From positions 1,860,001 through 1,924,000 of the forward strand of contig NZ_CP014766.1 of NCBI RefSeq assembly GCF_001611675.1: a DNA stretch of 64,000 nt, in the 5' to 3' direction. How positions within the stretch are numbered: the first letter of the stretch is position 1; every line of letters begins with the position of its first letter. Made by a program: the position numbers and the translations under genes. This DNA is from Pontibacter akesuensis. GTDB lineage: Bacteria > Bacteroidota > Bacteroidia > Cytophagales > Hymenobacteraceae. The notes beneath the pieces were generated by a model, which was not told where the DNA came from, made no database searches, and was given only the letters and a program-made list of their open reading frames with translations. This document shows, piece by piece, positions 26,352-36,859 of this stretch.

Positions 26352-26379
26352 GACCGATTAGCGTTTCTGCTAATCGGTC
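26352..26379 (-). terminator. Terminator of the tRNA-fMet transcript
   Basis: Perfect 11-bp stem GACCGATTAGC / GCTAATCGGTC with a 6-nt loop; on the minus strand TTTTGTTTTTA follows. It lies 6 bp past the tRNA 3' end. Confidence 0.88.
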
Positions 26380-26384
26380 CGATT

Positions 26385-26460
<76 letters not shown>

Positions 26461-26474
26461 CTGTTATTATGATG

Positions 26475-26505
26475 CAAAAGTATACTAAAGATGTTTACCA
26501 TGCAA
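26475..26505 (-). promoter_or_regulatory. Promoter of tRNA-fMet
   Basis: On the minus strand a perfect -7 box TACTTTTG (26475-26482) is preceded after 20 bp by TTG (26503-26505), the Bacteroidota sigma-A layout. The box lies 14 bp before the tRNA 5' end. Confidence 0.65.
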
Positions 26506-26543
26506 GTATCTATACCCAAAAAGGCTAAAAAAGTTAGGGTATG

Positions 26544-28340
26544 CTAAAATTTACTTGTTATCCCAAAATGAATCTTCGAATATTTAAACGACAGCGGCTG
26601 CTGCTCTGATTTCCCCAGTGAGTATACCAGTTGAAAGATGCCGGCGCCCGTGCTGAAACTGATGCCGGCGCCCACCCCAAACGGATAATCTGTTTGCCGG
26701 ACGGCCTCCAGTTTGCTTCTGTAGTAGCCTTGGTCGTAGAACAGCAGCACGTAGGAGTCGGCGGCGGTAAAGAGGCGGTACTCCAGGGTGCCCACACCAT
26801 AGCTGGAAGCGTAGAAAAAGAAATCGTCGAAGCCGCGGAGAGAGGAGAGGCCGCCCAGGCGGTACATGTCGTTCAGGAAAATGCGGTCGCTGAGCAGGGC
26901 CTCGCCCCTCAGGCGCGTGAGCAGGGCACTGCTTTTGCCCAGGCGCATAAAATTCTCCAGCCGCAGCCCCACACTTAGCTGCGATGTTTTCAGATCCAGC
27001 GTATCGTAGAAACTCTTTTCCAGGTCGGCGTTGCGCAACAGCTTTTTAGTGCCGGCGGCAAACTGCATCTCCACCAAGCGGCCGCGTCTCGGAAAGTAGA
27101 AATCATCCAGGTTGTTCCAAAGGTAGTTAAGGCCATAGGTGGTTGTCTGGGCGTCAGCTAAGTCAAGTTGCTGCAGGCGCTGCGGGTTTGCCTCTGCCAG
27201 AATGCGGGAGTTGCGCCACTCGGTAAACACGCTGAACTTGCCATACTTCAAGGTATAATAACCGAGCTGCAGGCGCGGCTGTACGGTGATAAAAGTGGTA
27301 TCCTGCTTGAGTAAGTTGAACTTGACGCCGGCTTCAAAAGGGCTCCCGAACAGGTTGGGGTGCAGGTACTCGCCGTTAAGTATCACAGAGCCTGCGCTCA
27401 CACGGCGCCACTGCAGCCCCAGTTGCTTGCCGGAGCCCGCAATGTTGCGGATGTTCAGGTTAGCCTCACCAGTAATGAGCAGCTTGTCCTGCCGGTTGGG
27501 GTCGGGCAGAAAACCCACAACACCATCAATCTGATTCGCCTGCCGGTCTTCCAGAAAATAGTATACCTTAGCTTTGTCGCGGGCAAAGCGCACCTGCGCC
27601 GGGCGGGTAACTTTGATGTAGGGCAAAGCTGTGAGCATGCGCTGGGAGGCATCCACCTGGTCCTGATTATACAGCTGGCCGGGCAGCAACTGCAGGTAGC
27701 GCATCAGGAACTTGGGCTGCGTTTTAGAGTTGCCCACAATCTCCAGCGTGTCGTACGTCACCACAAAGGCCTTATCCACCATCAGCGTAGCTTCTACCTT
27801 GTTGCCGGTTATACTTACAGAATCAAGCCAGACGGAGGCGAAGGGATAGCCGCTGCGCTCGGCATAGTTCAGGATACGCTGCTGCAGCTTTACATACTCG
27901 GCAGGCTTGAAGGGTGTATTCCGGTAAAACTTGTCCCGGAAGCCGGATTCCACAAGTATACCTTCGCTCAGGTTGCCGTTGCGCAGCTGCGCCCATACAA
28001 AGGGCTGGCCCACATGAAGTTTCACGTGAAGCGTATCGCCGCGCAAGTATAAGCTGTCGGCGGAGGCCAGTAAATAAGTATCCTGCTGCAGGCGATAGAC
28101 CAGCGCCTGCACTTCTTTCAGGGCCTCAGCAGAGTCGGGGAGGGAGGTTCGGAAATTATACTGCTTCAGCACCTGCTTGCCGGCGGCATTAAGCGGCTTT
28201 ACCGACAACTGCACCTTTGCGCGCTCCTGCGGTTTCACCAGCTGCACCTTAGGTGGCGGAGGAGGCGATGTGGCCGTTTGCGCATGCACCTGGTCCATCC
28301 CCCACATCAGGCTCAATAAGAAGACGGCTATTTTGTACAT
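26544..28340 (-). CDS. BamA/TamA-family outer-membrane protein
   Basis: 598 residues. Signal peptide MYKIAVFLLSLMWGMDQVHA, then a Pro-rich linker PPPPPKV. POTRA-like domains cover about 60-280 (for example YDTLEIVGNSKTQPKFLMRY and LPGQLYNQDQVDASQRML). The C-terminal half is a 16-strand-type barrel with the loop-6 motif in YRLGGLSSLRGFDDF and the end SKIHFGITSKF, a normal outer-membrane C-terminal strand. It is shorter than BamA (usually about 800), so a TamA-like or accessory Omp85 role is more likely. It stands alone. Confidence 0.85.
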   Translation of the reverse strand: MYKIAVFLLSLMWGMDQVHAQTATSPPPPPKVQLVKPQERAKVQLSVKPLNAAGKQVLKQYNFRTSLPDSAEALKEVQALVYRLQQDTYLLASADSLYLRGDTLHVKLHVGQPFVWAQLRNGNLSEGILVESGFRDKFYRNTPFKPAEYVKLQQRILNYAERSGYPFASVWLDSVSITGNKVEATLMVDKAFVVTYDTLEIVGNSKTQPKFLMRYLQLLPGQLYNQDQVDASQRMLTALPYIKVTRPAQVRFARDKAKVYYFLEDRQANQIDGVVGFLPDPNRQDKLLITGEANLNIRNIAGSGKQLGLQWRRVSAGSVILNGEYLHPNLFGSPFEAGVKFNLLKQDTTFITVQPRLQLGYYTLKYGKFSVFTEWRNSRILAEANPQRLQQLDLADAQTTTYGLNYLWNNLDDFYFPRRGRLVEMQFAAGTKKLLRNADLEKSFYDTLDLKTSQLSVGLRLENFMRLGKSSALLTRLRGEALLSDRIFLNDMYRLGGLSSLRGFDDFFFYASSYGVGTLEYRLFTAADSYVLLFYDQGYYRSKLEAVRQTDYPFGVGAGISFSTGAGIFQLVYSLGKSEQQPLSFKYSKIHFGITSKF

Positions 28341-28617
28341 TTGCGCTGGAGAATTTGAAATTGTGCTGGTGTGCTTATTTGTTGGCGTATTACTATGTTA
28401 GCTTGGTTTGGTAATGCGGATATCTCATCAATAAAGGCTACCTATACTTTAATGGAGTAACAATAGCGCCTGGCAACTCTGCTGTGCAGCAAAGACACTT
28501 TTCAGCGGCAATTCAGCATTTGTTGAACAATTAAGCAATTTTAGGCATTATCTCAACAGCACATTGTTGAATTAACACATCAGCATTCTTACAAATTAGC
28601 ACATTATACCTTATACT

Positions 28618-29763
28618 TTGTCCGGAATATACGTACACGTCCCGTTTTGCAAGCAAGCCTGCCACTACTGCGACTTCCATTTCAGCACCTCCATGGCGCT
28701 GAAAACGGACCTGGTGCAGGCCATGGTGCGCGAACTGGAGCTACGCCAGGATTACCTACAGGGGCAGGAGGTGGGCACCATCTACTTCGGCGGCGGCACC
28801 CCCTCGCTGCTTAGCCAGCAGGAACTTCAACTGCTTCTGGCAACAATCAGGCGGATCTATAAAGTTTCGGAAGAGGTGGAGATCACGCTGGAGGCCAACC
28901 CCGACGACCTCTCGCCGGGTAAGCTGCAGGAGCTGCGGGCCGCTGGCGTGAACCGTTTAAGTATAGGCCTGCAGTCGTTCCATGAGCCGCACCTGCGCCT
29001 GATGAACCGCGCCCATACCGCCACTGAAAGTATAAACAGCGTGAAGGATGCCCAGGCAGCGGGTTTCGACAACATTACGGTAGACCTGATTTACGGTATT
29101 CCGGCTCCGGATCACGCTATCTGGCAGCAGGACCTGGGTACGCTTTTCTCGCTGGGAGTGCAGCACGTTTCCTGCTACGCCCTCACCATCGAGCCCGACA
29201 CCGCACTGGGCCGCTGGAGCAAGAAGGGCAAGTTCAGACCTGCCGAGGATGAGTATACGGCCGAGCAATTTGAAATCCTGCTGCAGCAGATGCAGCAGCA
29301 CGGTTTCGTGCAGTACGAGATATCAAATTTCTGCCAGCCCGGTTACGAGTCGAGGCACAACAGCAATTACTGGCGTGGTGTGCATTATTTGGGCATCGGC
29401 CCTAGTGCCCACTCTTTCAACGGCCACTCCAGGCAGCACAACATCGCCCACAATAAAAAGTATATTGACGGATTGCAGCAGCAGGGTCTGGCACCATTCG
29501 AACGGGAGGAACTCACCCTTGCCGACCAGGCCAATGACTACCTCCTCACCACGCTCCGCACCATTTGGGGCAGCGACCTCGAAAAACTAAAGCAGGAGTA
29601 TACGTATGATGTAGCCGCCACCCATCCTGCCTACCTGCAGGAACTGGAGCAAAAAGGTCTGGCACACGTAATCGACAACGTGCTCTACCTGACAGACAAA
29701 GGCAAGCTGCTGGCCGACCAGATTACGATGGACCTGCTGCTGGAGGAAACAGAAAAGGCGTAG
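28618..29763 (+). CDS. hemW: Radical SAM heme chaperone HemW
   Basis: 381 residues. The radical SAM motif CKQACHYC (Cys11, Cys15, Cys18) is followed by TIYFGGGTPSLL and the Tyr-rich C-terminal half typical of HemW. Cluster spacing CxxxCxxC is exact. HemW binds heme and delivers it to cytochromes; older annotations call it oxygen-independent coproporphyrinogen oxidase. The start is TTG 28618: MSGIYVHVPFC is the conserved N-terminus and no in-frame ATG or GTG precedes it. Upstream sequence TTATACTTTG directly abuts the start, so a very short leader is likely. Confidence 0.92.
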   Translation: MSGIYVHVPFCKQACHYCDFHFSTSMALKTDLVQAMVRELELRQDYLQGQEVGTIYFGGGTPSLLSQQELQLLLATIRRIYKVSEEVEITLEANPDDLSPGKLQELRAAGVNRLSIGLQSFHEPHLRLMNRAHTATESINSVKDAQAAGFDNITVDLIYGIPAPDHAIWQQDLGTLFSLGVQHVSCYALTIEPDTALGRWSKKGKFRPAEDEYTAEQFEILLQQMQQHGFVQYEISNFCQPGYESRHNSNYWRGVHYLGIGPSAHSFNGHSRQHNIAHNKKYIDGLQQQGLAPFEREELTLADQANDYLLTTLRTIWGSDLEKLKQEYTYDVAATHPAYLQELEQKGLAHVIDNVLYLTDKGKLLADQITMDLLLEETEKA

Positions 29764-29924
29764 CGCCAGCTCTTAACTAACACTACGCCTGAATACATTT
29801 CTCTCGTTAAACACCTGCTTCCCGCTATAAAACTGCTATTGCCTCAGAAGGATTTTGTGACTTGAAATATAAGTATGGCCACCCCTTTAGCGAAAAACGA
29901 GTAACAATCAACGAAAAACAAAAA

Positions 29925-31145
29925 TTACACCGCCGCCGGCTCTCCGTTCAACTGGCCTACAATAAACTTCCCGATAGCCAGGGAGGACGTTGCCGCTGGC
30001 GAAGGAGCGTTGCGCACGTGTATAATGTTCCGGCTCTTCAGGATGTCGAAATCGTCAATCAGCTTTCCGCTCCTGTCGCAGGCCTGGGCTCTTACGCCGG
30101 CACCACCCGGCACCAAATCGCTTTCCTGCACCTCGGGCACCAGCTTTTGCAGCGCTTTGGTAAACGCCGCTTTTGATAAAGATCGGTACATTTCGCCTAA
30201 ACCCGTTTGCCCATACTTGGCTGCAATCTTCCAGAACCCCGGCCAGCTAAAGGTTTCCTGCGTATCCTTCAGGTTGAAGTCCTGGAACTTGTAGCCTTCG
30301 CGCTTGAAGGCCAGCACCGCGTTTGGACCAGCCTCCACGCCACCACGAATCATGCGGGTAAAGTGCACGCCCAGAAATGGGAAACTTGGGTCCGGCACCG
30401 GATAAATCAGCGTTTTCACCAGGTACTCCTTCTCCTTGCTCAGCTTGTAGTACTCTCCCCGGAACGGTATTATGCGCAGGTCGTTTTCCTTCTCAGTCAT
30501 GTTAGCCACGCGGTCAGAGAAAAGGCCAGCGCAGCTCACCATTTTGTCTGCCGCGTACATGCGCTTGTCCGTCTCTACCAGCGTGGTTTTGTTCTGGGTG
30601 TGGATGTTCACCAGCTTCTCACCGAACGCCACCTCGCCGCCATACTTGTTCTGGTACAGGTCCAGCAGTTTAGCAGCCATCTTCGGATAATCGATGATGC
30701 CGGTTTGTGGCACGTGAATACCTTTTATGCCCGTGCAGTGCGGCTCTATCTCTTGTATCTCGTCCAGCGAGGACAACTTACGGAGGTTTGTTAAGCCGTT
30801 GCGAATTCCCCTGTCGTAGATGTCATCAAGCTTGGTAACCTCGGTGGGGGTGGTGGCCACAATGATTTTGCCGCAAAGCTCGTAGGGTATGGCATGCTCC
30901 TCGGCAAAGTCTATGAGCGAGTTATAGCCTGCAATACAGTTTTTCGCTTTCAGGCTGCCTGGTGCGTAGTAGATGCCGCTGTGCATCACGCCGCTGTTAT
31001 TACCCGACTGGTGTTTGGCTACGTCTGTTTCTTTTTCAATGATGAGGACCTTGGCGTCCGGATTCTTTTGCTTGAGGTGATAGGCAACGGAGAGGCCAAC
31101 TAAACCTGCTCCGATTACAATGGTATCGTATTTCTTAACCGACAT
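29925..31145 (-). CDS. lhgO: L-2-hydroxyglutarate oxidase
   Basis: 406 residues of the DAO superfamily. The FAD motif is VIGAGLVGLSVAYHL (11-25); KHQSGNNSGVMHSGIYYAPG (about 45-64) is diagnostic of LhgO. Near the end RAQACDRSGKLIDDF and IHVRNAPSPAATSSLAIGKF complete the FAD site. It oxidises L-2-hydroxyglutarate to 2-oxoglutarate with quinone or oxygen as acceptor. It lies 177 bp after metF, reading the same way, so cotranscription is possible but not shown. Confidence 0.93.
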   Translation of the reverse strand: MSVKKYDTIVIGAGLVGLSVAYHLKQKNPDAKVLIIEKETDVAKHQSGNNSGVMHSGIYYAPGSLKAKNCIAGYNSLIDFAEEHAIPYELCGKIIVATTPTEVTKLDDIYDRGIRNGLTNLRKLSSLDEIQEIEPHCTGIKGIHVPQTGIIDYPKMAAKLLDLYQNKYGGEVAFGEKLVNIHTQNKTTLVETDKRMYAADKMVSCAGLFSDRVANMTEKENDLRIIPFRGEYYKLSKEKEYLVKTLIYPVPDPSFPFLGVHFTRMIRGGVEAGPNAVLAFKREGYKFQDFNLKDTQETFSWPGFWKIAAKYGQTGLGEMYRSLSKAAFTKALQKLVPEVQESDLVPGGAGVRAQACDRSGKLIDDFDILKSRNIIHVRNAPSPAATSSLAIGKFIVGQLNGEPAAV

Positions 31146-31322
31146 ACTGCTTTGAAATCTTTAACATCTGGAACGTGTATGTTCCGTTGCCGCAGAAGTA
31201 TAAAAACCTCTGCTACGGCGGAACATACCCGTATACGATGTGCGAAACATCAAAGCCAAGATATATAAAGATATTTGTGCGGATAATGGAAGATCAAGTG
31301 CAGACAGCTCCTGACTCCACCG

Positions 31323-32279
31323 CTAAAACAGCTGCTCGGCCACTTTCCGCACTGAGCCGGACCGGCCCATGGAATAGTAATGCAGGCATGGCACGCCAAA
31401 GTCCATTAGCTCCTTCGACTGCTTTATCGCCCATTCTACACCTACCTGGGCAGCGCCCTTGTTATCGGTGCAAGCTTCCACCGCATCCGCCAGGTCACAG
31501 GGAATATCAATGTGGAACAGGCTTGGCAGCAGCGACAGTTGCGTCTTCGTGGTTAGTGGCTTCAACCCCGGAATGATCGGCACCTCTATTCCCTCTTCCC
31601 GGCACAGCTTCACAAAATCGAAGTACTTCTGGTTATCGAAGAACATCTGCGTCACGATGTAGTCTGCTCCCAGTTCAATCTTGCGTTTCAGCCAGCGCAG
31701 GTCCGACCGTAGGTTTGGGGCCTCAAAATGCTTTTCCGGATAGCCCGCCACGCCGATGCAGAAATCTGTGCCGTTGGTGTTCGCCTGCTCATCATCCAGG
31801 TAAATGCCGTTGTTCATGCCTACCACCTGCTCAATCAGTTCCGAGGCATAATGATGACCTCCCTGCTCCGGCACGAAACGGGCCTCGCTTTTCACGCAGT
31901 CGCCGCGCAGCACCAGCACGTTGTCTATACCCAGGAAGTGCAGGTCGATGAGGGCGTTCTCAGTTTCCTCCCTGTTAAAGCCCCCGCAAATCAGGTGCGG
32001 CACTGTATCTACTTTATAATAGTTCTGAAGGGCGGCGCAAATGCCAACGGTGCCCGGGCGCTTACGGGTAGAGCGCTTTTCCAGCAACCCGTTTTCCCGC
32101 TGCTTGTAAATGTACTCCTCGCGGTGGTAAGTTACATCGATAAAAGGCGGGTTAAACTCCATCAGCGGGTCGATGTGGCTGTAGAGTGTTTGCAGGTTCT
32201 CGCCTTTCAGCGGAGGCAGTATTTCGAATGTGAACAGCGTTTTACCGTTCGCATTTTTGAAGTGGTCCGTTACTTTCAA
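31323..32279 (-). CDS. metF: 5,10-methylenetetrahydrofolate reductase
   Basis: 318 residues, a full TIM barrel. FTFEILPP near the start carries the catalytic Glu; FIDVTYHREE, GADYIVTQMFFDNQKYFDF and IIPGLKPLT are family signatures. It makes 5-methyl-THF, the methyl donor for MetH encoded just upstream. The 221-bp gap to metH contains REP-like units rather than a clear promoter. Both genes are probably under the SAM-I riboswitch ahead of metH. Confidence 0.95.
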   Translation of the reverse strand: MKVTDHFKNANGKTLFTFEILPPLKGENLQTLYSHIDPLMEFNPPFIDVTYHREEYIYKQRENGLLEKRSTRKRPGTVGICAALQNYYKVDTVPHLICGGFNREETENALIDLHFLGIDNVLVLRGDCVKSEARFVPEQGGHHYASELIEQVVGMNNGIYLDDEQANTNGTDFCIGVAGYPEKHFEAPNLRSDLRWLKRKIELGADYIVTQMFFDNQKYFDFVKLCREEGIEVPIIPGLKPLTTKTQLSLLPSLFHIDIPCDLADAVEACTDNKGAAQVGVEWAIKQSKELMDFGVPCLHYYSMGRSGSVRKVAEQLF

Positions 32280-32328
32280 TGTATGTTAATGGTTAAGATG
32301 CTTAGTTATGTTGATTGAGTTCGCAGGT

Positions 32329-32497
32329 CCAACCACCCCTAACTCCTCCTTAGGAGGGGAACTTGTTCTGCTCCCGCAAGTGCAGAAGCATTGTATTTAC
32401 GGCTTGCCCCCCTTCAACCAAGATCATTTCAGGATGACAGCAGATAGGGTAATGAAAAGCTCCCTCTCCTGTTTTTAGGAGAGGGTTGAGGTGAGGT
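32329..32497. repeat. REP-like units between metH and metF
   Basis: Three elements: CCAACCACCCCTAACTCCTC with inverted arm (32329-32360), AAGATCATTTCAGGATGACA (about 32419-32439), and CCCTCTCCTG...AGGAGAGGG with TTGAGGTGAGG (32461-32497). All recur at 36.5-36.8 kb. They look like dispersed extragenic palindromes of this genome. Confidence 0.7.
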
Positions 32498-32500
32498 CAA

Positions 32501-35500
32501 CTACTCCGCCGCCTCTACTTGCTGCGCCACGGGCTTCGGCTCGTAGTTCAGATTTGGCGAGAGCCAGCGCTCCAGTTCTTCCTGTGGCATACCTTTTCGC
32601 TGCGCCAGGTCTGCTACCTGATCTTCGCCAATCTTGCCCAGTCCAAAGTACTTCGACTCCGGGTGCGAGAAGTATAAACCACTCACCGAAGAAGCCGGAT
32701 ACATCGCCAGATTTTCAGTAAGTATAATGCCAGTTTGCTCTTCGGCTTTCAGCAGGTTAAAGAGCGTGATCTTTTCGGTATGATCGGGGCAGCCAGGATA
32801 GCCCGGAGCCGGACGAATGCCTTTATACTGTTCTTTAATCAGGTCTTCGTTGCTCAGCTGCTCCTCCGGTGCATAACCCCACAATTCCCGGCGCACCTTC
32901 AGGTGCATCAGTTCAGCAAACGCTTCGGCCAGTCTATCGGCCAGCGCTTTCACCATAATGGAGCGGTAGTCGTCGTGATCAGCCTCATACTTCTCTATCA
33001 GTTTTTCAATTCCAAAACCTGCCGACACGGCAAAGCCGCCAATATAATCAGCTACACCTGTTTCTTTCGGCGCGATAAAATCAGAGAAAGCCATGTTGGC
33101 TACCCCCTGTCCTTTCTTGCCCTGCTGCCGCAACGTATGGAACTCTGTCAGCTCTTTTTCACGTGAATCATCGGCGTATACTTCTATCGTATCATTGGCC
33201 TCCACGTTGGCAGGGTAGAAGCCTACCACGGCACGTGCCTCCAGCAACTGATTATCCACGATCTCCTGCAGCATTTCCTGCGCCTCCGTGAAGAGTTTGC
33301 GTGCCTCAACTCCCAATTCTGCATCATCCAGAATTTTTGGGTATTGCCGCTTCAGCTCCCAGGTATGGAAGAAAGGCGTCCAGTCGATGAACGGCACGAT
33401 CTCGGAAAGCGGGTAGTTGTTGAACACCTTGGTGCCGATGAAGCTCGGCTTGGTTGGCTTTGCTGTAGTCCAGTCTACTTTATACTTGTTGGCGCGCGCC
33501 TCTTCTATACTTGCAAAAGCACGGTCTTTGGTGCGGTTGTAATGGTCTTCGCGCAGCTTTTCATATTCTGCCCTGATCTCTGAAATGTAGTTCTCCCGGT
33601 CGCTGCTCAGCAGGCTGCTCACGACGGTTACACTGCGGGAGGCATCGTGCACGTGCACCACCGGCCCGCTATACTGCGGCGCTATTTTCACAGCGGTATG
33701 CACACGCGAGGTAGTGGCACCACCGATCATCAGTGGAATTTTCATGCCACGGCGCTCCATTTCCTGCGCCACGTACACCATCTCGTCCAGCGAAGGTGTG
33801 ATCAAACCGCTCAGACCGATGATATCCACCTGCTGCGCTTCGGCTTCGGCCAAGATCTTATCCAGCGACACCATCACGCCCAGATCGATCACCTCATAGT
33901 TGTTACAGGCCAGCACCACGCCCACAATGTTTTTGCCGATGTCGTGCACATCGCCTTTTACGGTAGCCATCAGGATCGTACCGGCCGTAGACTTCGACGT
34001 ATCGGATGCCAGCTTCTCCTTCTCCATAAACGGCAGCAGGTAAGCTACCGATTTCTTCATCACGCGGGCGCTCTTCACTACCTGCGGCAAAAACATTTTG
34101 CCGGCACCGAACAAATCACCCACCACCGACATTCCAGCCATCAACGGACCTTCAATCACGTCCAGCGTTTTGGTGGCTTTCTGGCGGGCTTCTTCGGTGT
34201 CTTCCTCCACAAACTCCACCACACCGCGCACCAGCGCATGCTTCAGGCGCTCTTCCACCGGGGCATCGCGCCAGGCATTGTCTGCCCCGGTCGCAGTCTT
34301 GCCTTTGCCTTTTACGGTATCGGCATAGGTCACCAGCTTTTCTGTAGCATCCGGGTGGCGGTTAAAGATCACGTCTTCGATCAGGTCGCGCAGCTCCGGC
34401 TGAATTTCGCTGTACACGCCCATCATACCCGCATTCACGATGCCCATGTCCATACCTGCCTGCACGGCATAGTATAAAAAAACGGTGTGCATGGCCTCCC
34501 GCACCAGGTCATTGCCCCGGAACGAGAACGACAGGTTACTTACGCCACCGCTTACCAGCGCATGCGGCAGGTTTGCTTTAATCCACTTTACCGTCTCGAT
34601 ATAATCCACGGCATAGTTGTTATGCTCTTCTATACCTGTGGCAATGGCAAGTATGTTCGGATCAAAGATGATGTCCTGCGGCGGGAAACCTACTTCATCC
34701 ACCAAGATGCGGTAAGACTTTTCACATATCTCGATTCTGCGGTCGAAGGTATCGGCCTGGCCCTGCTCATCGAAGGCCATCACAACAACAGCTGCACCGT
34801 ACTGGCGCACCTTGCGGGCGAGCTTTTTGAAGGCTTCTTCTCCTTCTTTTAAACTGATGGAGTTAACGATGCTTTTGCCCTGCACACACTTTAATCCAGC
34901 CTCAATCACGCTCCATTTAGAGGAGTCGATCATGATTGGCAGCTTAGAGATGTCGGGTTCAGAGGCGATCAGGTTGAGGAAATTGGCCATGGCCTGCTCT
35001 GAATCGAGCATGCCCTCATCCATGTTCACGTCTATGATCTGGGCGCCGCCTTCTACCTGCTGCTGCGCCACCGACAAAGCTTCCTCAAATTTTTCCTCTA
35101 CAATCAGACGGGCGAATTTTTTGGAGCCGGTTACGTTGGTGCGTTCGCCTACGTTCACGAAAAGGCTTTCCGGGTAAATTGTGAGGGGCTCCAGGCCGCT
35201 GTAGCGTGGAAGGGGAGCAACTGGTGTAGGAACGTGTGGTTTATACTTCTGCACCAGGTCAGAGATAACCTTTACGTGCATTGGTGTGGTGCCACAACAA
35301 CCACCGAGTATGTTCACCAGCCCTTCCTTGAGGTACTCTTCCACAATTTCGCCCATTTGCTGCGCCGTTTCATCATAGCCACCAAAGGCATTCGGTAAAC
35401 CGGCATTTGGGTAAGCACTGATGTAGGTATCGGAAATGCGTGAAAGCTCCTGGATGTGCGTCTTCAGCTGGCGAGCACCGAGAGCACAGTTAAAGCCGAT

Positions 35501-36223
35501 GCTAAGGATGGGCGCATGCGAGATGGAATTCCAGAAAGCCTCCACCGTCTGCCCAGACAAAGTACGGCCGCTGGCATCCGTAATCGTACCTGACACCATG
35601 ATCGGGAGTTCTTTGCCGCCGTCCTGCACATACTGCGCAATGGCAAAAAGCGCCGCTTTACAGTTCAGCGTATCGAATACCGTTTCCACCAACAGTAGGT
35701 CACAGCCACCGTCTACTAAGCCACGCACCTGCTCATAGTACGCCTCTACCAGCTGGTCAAATGTGATGGCGCGATAGCCGGGGTTGTTCACGTCCGGGGA
35801 GAGCGAAGCGGTGCGGTTCGTGGGGCCGATAGCACCGGCGACAAAGCGCGGCTTGCGCGGTACTTTCGCCTCTATCTCATCTGCCGCTTCACGTGCCAGT
35901 CTTGCTGATTCATAATTCAGCTCATACACGATGTGCTCCAGGTGATAATCGGCCATGGCGATGCTGGTACCGCTAAAGGTGTTGGTCTCGATGATATCGG
36001 CACCAGCCTCCAGGTACTCGGCATGTATGGCTTTGATTACGTCCGGGCGGGTGATGGACAGCAAGTCGTTGTTGCCTTTCAGGTCGCCGGAGTGATCTTT
36101 GAAGCGTTCGCCGCGGAAGTCAGCTTCCTGCAGTTGGTAACGCTGAATCATGGTGCCCATGGCGCCGTCCAGCACAAGAACGCGCTCTTGCAGCAGCTTA
36201 TGAATCGGATGTGAATTGGTCAT
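32501..36223 (-). CDS. metH: Cobalamin-dependent methionine synthase
   Basis: 1240 residues, all four modules. Homocysteine domain 1-330 with zinc ligands in [11 protein letters not shown] (about 244) and GGCCGTTP (about 307). Pterin domain about 350-620 ([29 protein letters not shown]). B12 cap and binding domain about 655-890 with the lower-ligand His in [12 protein letters not shown] (about 759). AdoMet reactivation domain about 900-1230 with [15 protein letters not shown] and [19 protein letters not shown]. It transfers the methyl of 5-methyl-THF to homocysteine. A SAM-I riboswitch precedes it (36297-36402), so SAM excess should shut it off. metF follows. Confidence 0.97.
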   Translation of the reverse strand: MTNSHPIHKLLQERVLVLDGAMGTMIQRYQLQEADFRGERFKDHSGDLKGNNDLLSITRPDVIKAIHAEYLEAGADIIETNTFSGTSIAMADYHLEHIVYELNYESARLAREAADEIEAKVPRKPRFVAGAIGPTNRTASLSPDVNNPGYRAITFDQLVEAYYEQVRGLVDGGCDLLLVETVFDTLNCKAALFAIAQYVQDGGKELPIMVSGTITDASGRTLSGQTVEAFWNSISHAPILSIGFNCALGARQLKTHIQELSRISDTYISAYPNAGLPNAFGGYDETAQQMGEIVEEYLKEGLVNILGGCCGTTPMHVKVISDLVQKYKPHVPTPVAPLPRYSGLEPLTIYPESLFVNVGERTNVTGSKKFARLIVEEKFEEALSVAQQQVEGGAQIIDVNMDEGMLDSEQAMANFLNLIASEPDISKLPIMIDSSKWSVIEAGLKCVQGKSIVNSISLKEGEEAFKKLARKVRQYGAAVVVMAFDEQGQADTFDRRIEICEKSYRILVDEVGFPPQDIIFDPNILAIATGIEEHNNYAVDYIETVKWIKANLPHALVSGGVSNLSFSFRGNDLVREAMHTVFLYYAVQAGMDMGIVNAGMMGVYSEIQPELRDLIEDVIFNRHPDATEKLVTYADTVKGKGKTATGADNAWRDAPVEERLKHALVRGVVEFVEEDTEEARQKATKTLDVIEGPLMAGMSVVGDLFGAGKMFLPQVVKSARVMKKSVAYLLPFMEKEKLASDTSKSTAGTILMATVKGDVHDIGKNIVGVVLACNNYEVIDLGVMVSLDKILAEAEAQQVDIIGLSGLITPSLDEMVYVAQEMERRGMKIPLMIGGATTSRVHTAVKIAPQYSGPVVHVHDASRSVTVVSSLLSSDRENYISEIRAEYEKLREDHYNRTKDRAFASIEEARANKYKVDWTTAKPTKPSFIGTKVFNNYPLSEIVPFIDWTPFFHTWELKRQYPKILDDAELGVEARKLFTEAQEMLQEIVDNQLLEARAVVGFYPANVEANDTIEVYADDSREKELTEFHTLRQQGKKGQGVANMAFSDFIAPKETGVADYIGGFAVSAGFGIEKLIEKYEADHDDYRSIMVKALADRLAEAFAELMHLKVRRELWGYAPEEQLSNEDLIKEQYKGIRPAPGYPGCPDHTEKITLFNLLKAEEQTGIILTENLAMYPASSVSGLYFSHPESKYFGLGKIGEDQVADLAQRKGMPQEELERWLSPNLNYEPKPVAQQVEAAE

Positions 36224-36296
36224 GTGTGGTGTCTTTCTTCTCGTAAATCATCTACGCAGCTTATCAAGAAAAACACCCGGCTTTAGGCGGGAGCAG

Positions 36297-36402
36297 TCTT
36301 ATCTTCCCTGGCAGCAGTTGCTCCAGGAGGGAGGTAGCACCAAGCTTTCAACATGGTTGCTAAGACGTCACAGGGCCCTGTCCCTCAGTCTTTCTTGATA
36401 AG
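36297..36402 (-). promoter_or_regulatory. SAM-I (S-box) riboswitch upstream of metH
   Basis: Minus-strand sequence begins CTTATCAAGAAAGACTGAGG (36402 down), continues GACGTCTTAGCAACC and GGTGCTACCTCC, and closes with GAAGATAAG. These are the S-box P1/P2 start, the J-region and P3-P4 core, and the P1 3' strand. Downstream, CTTGATAAG (36260-36268) is the exact complement of P1 5' strand CTTATCAAG (36394-36402) and sits beside CCCG/CGGG followed by TGTTTTT, so an alternative pairing and a terminator form a plausible expression platform. Confidence 0.92.
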
Positions 36403-36502
36403 AATGTTACAAAGTAACGGTATATCCGTGGGAAAAGGAAATTAGTTGCGTGTAAATGTGAAGAAACAGAGGGGACAGTTGGTTCTGGCATGGCTCCATT
36501 GG

Positions 36503-36809
36503 CCCAACCACCCCTAACCCCTCCTTGTTTAAGGAGGGGAATTTACCTCACCCCAGCCCTCTCCTAAAAACAGGGGGGGAGTGCTGCTATACTGTAATCA
36601 AACCACCCCCAGCCCCTCCTTGTGCAAGGAGGGGGGGCTGCGACTGCTGTTGTTGAAGTATAAGCGCTATGTTTTTAGCTTAGTCGCTCTTCCACCAAGA
36701 TCCTTTCAGGATGACAAATACGGGGTTGGGAAAAGTAGATCAGAGAAAGACCGGTAAAGCGTCAGCAAAAGTATGAACATCCCCCTACCCCCTTCAAAGG
36801 GGGACTTAG
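36503..36809. repeat. Cluster of REP-like units
   Basis: Five units: CCAACCACCCCTAACCCCTC with its arm AAGGAGGGG (36503-36541), CCTCACCCCAGCCCTCTCC with inverted arm (36546-36580), ACCACCCCCAGCCCCTCCTT with arm (36600-36638), AAGATCCTTTCAGGATGACA (about 36697-36716) and CCCCCTTCAAAGGGGG (36780-36805). The same families occur at 32.3-32.5 kb. Confidence 0.72.
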
Positions 36810-36859
36810 CCTTTGTTATTTAGCTACTGCTTTTACTAGCTGAACCGATTCCAGTCCTT

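Noticed and set aside
33647..34477. Long frame antisense to metH (276 codons), and similar frames antisense to GH15, nrdA and other GC-rich genes
   Set aside because: They mirror the codon bias of the real genes, are His/Val-rich and have no domain pattern.
36250..36420. Cobalamin riboswitch ahead of metH
   Set aside because: Considered because MetH uses B12, but the S-box core (CTTATCAAGA, GGTGCTACCTCC, GATAAG) fits and a B12 box is absent.
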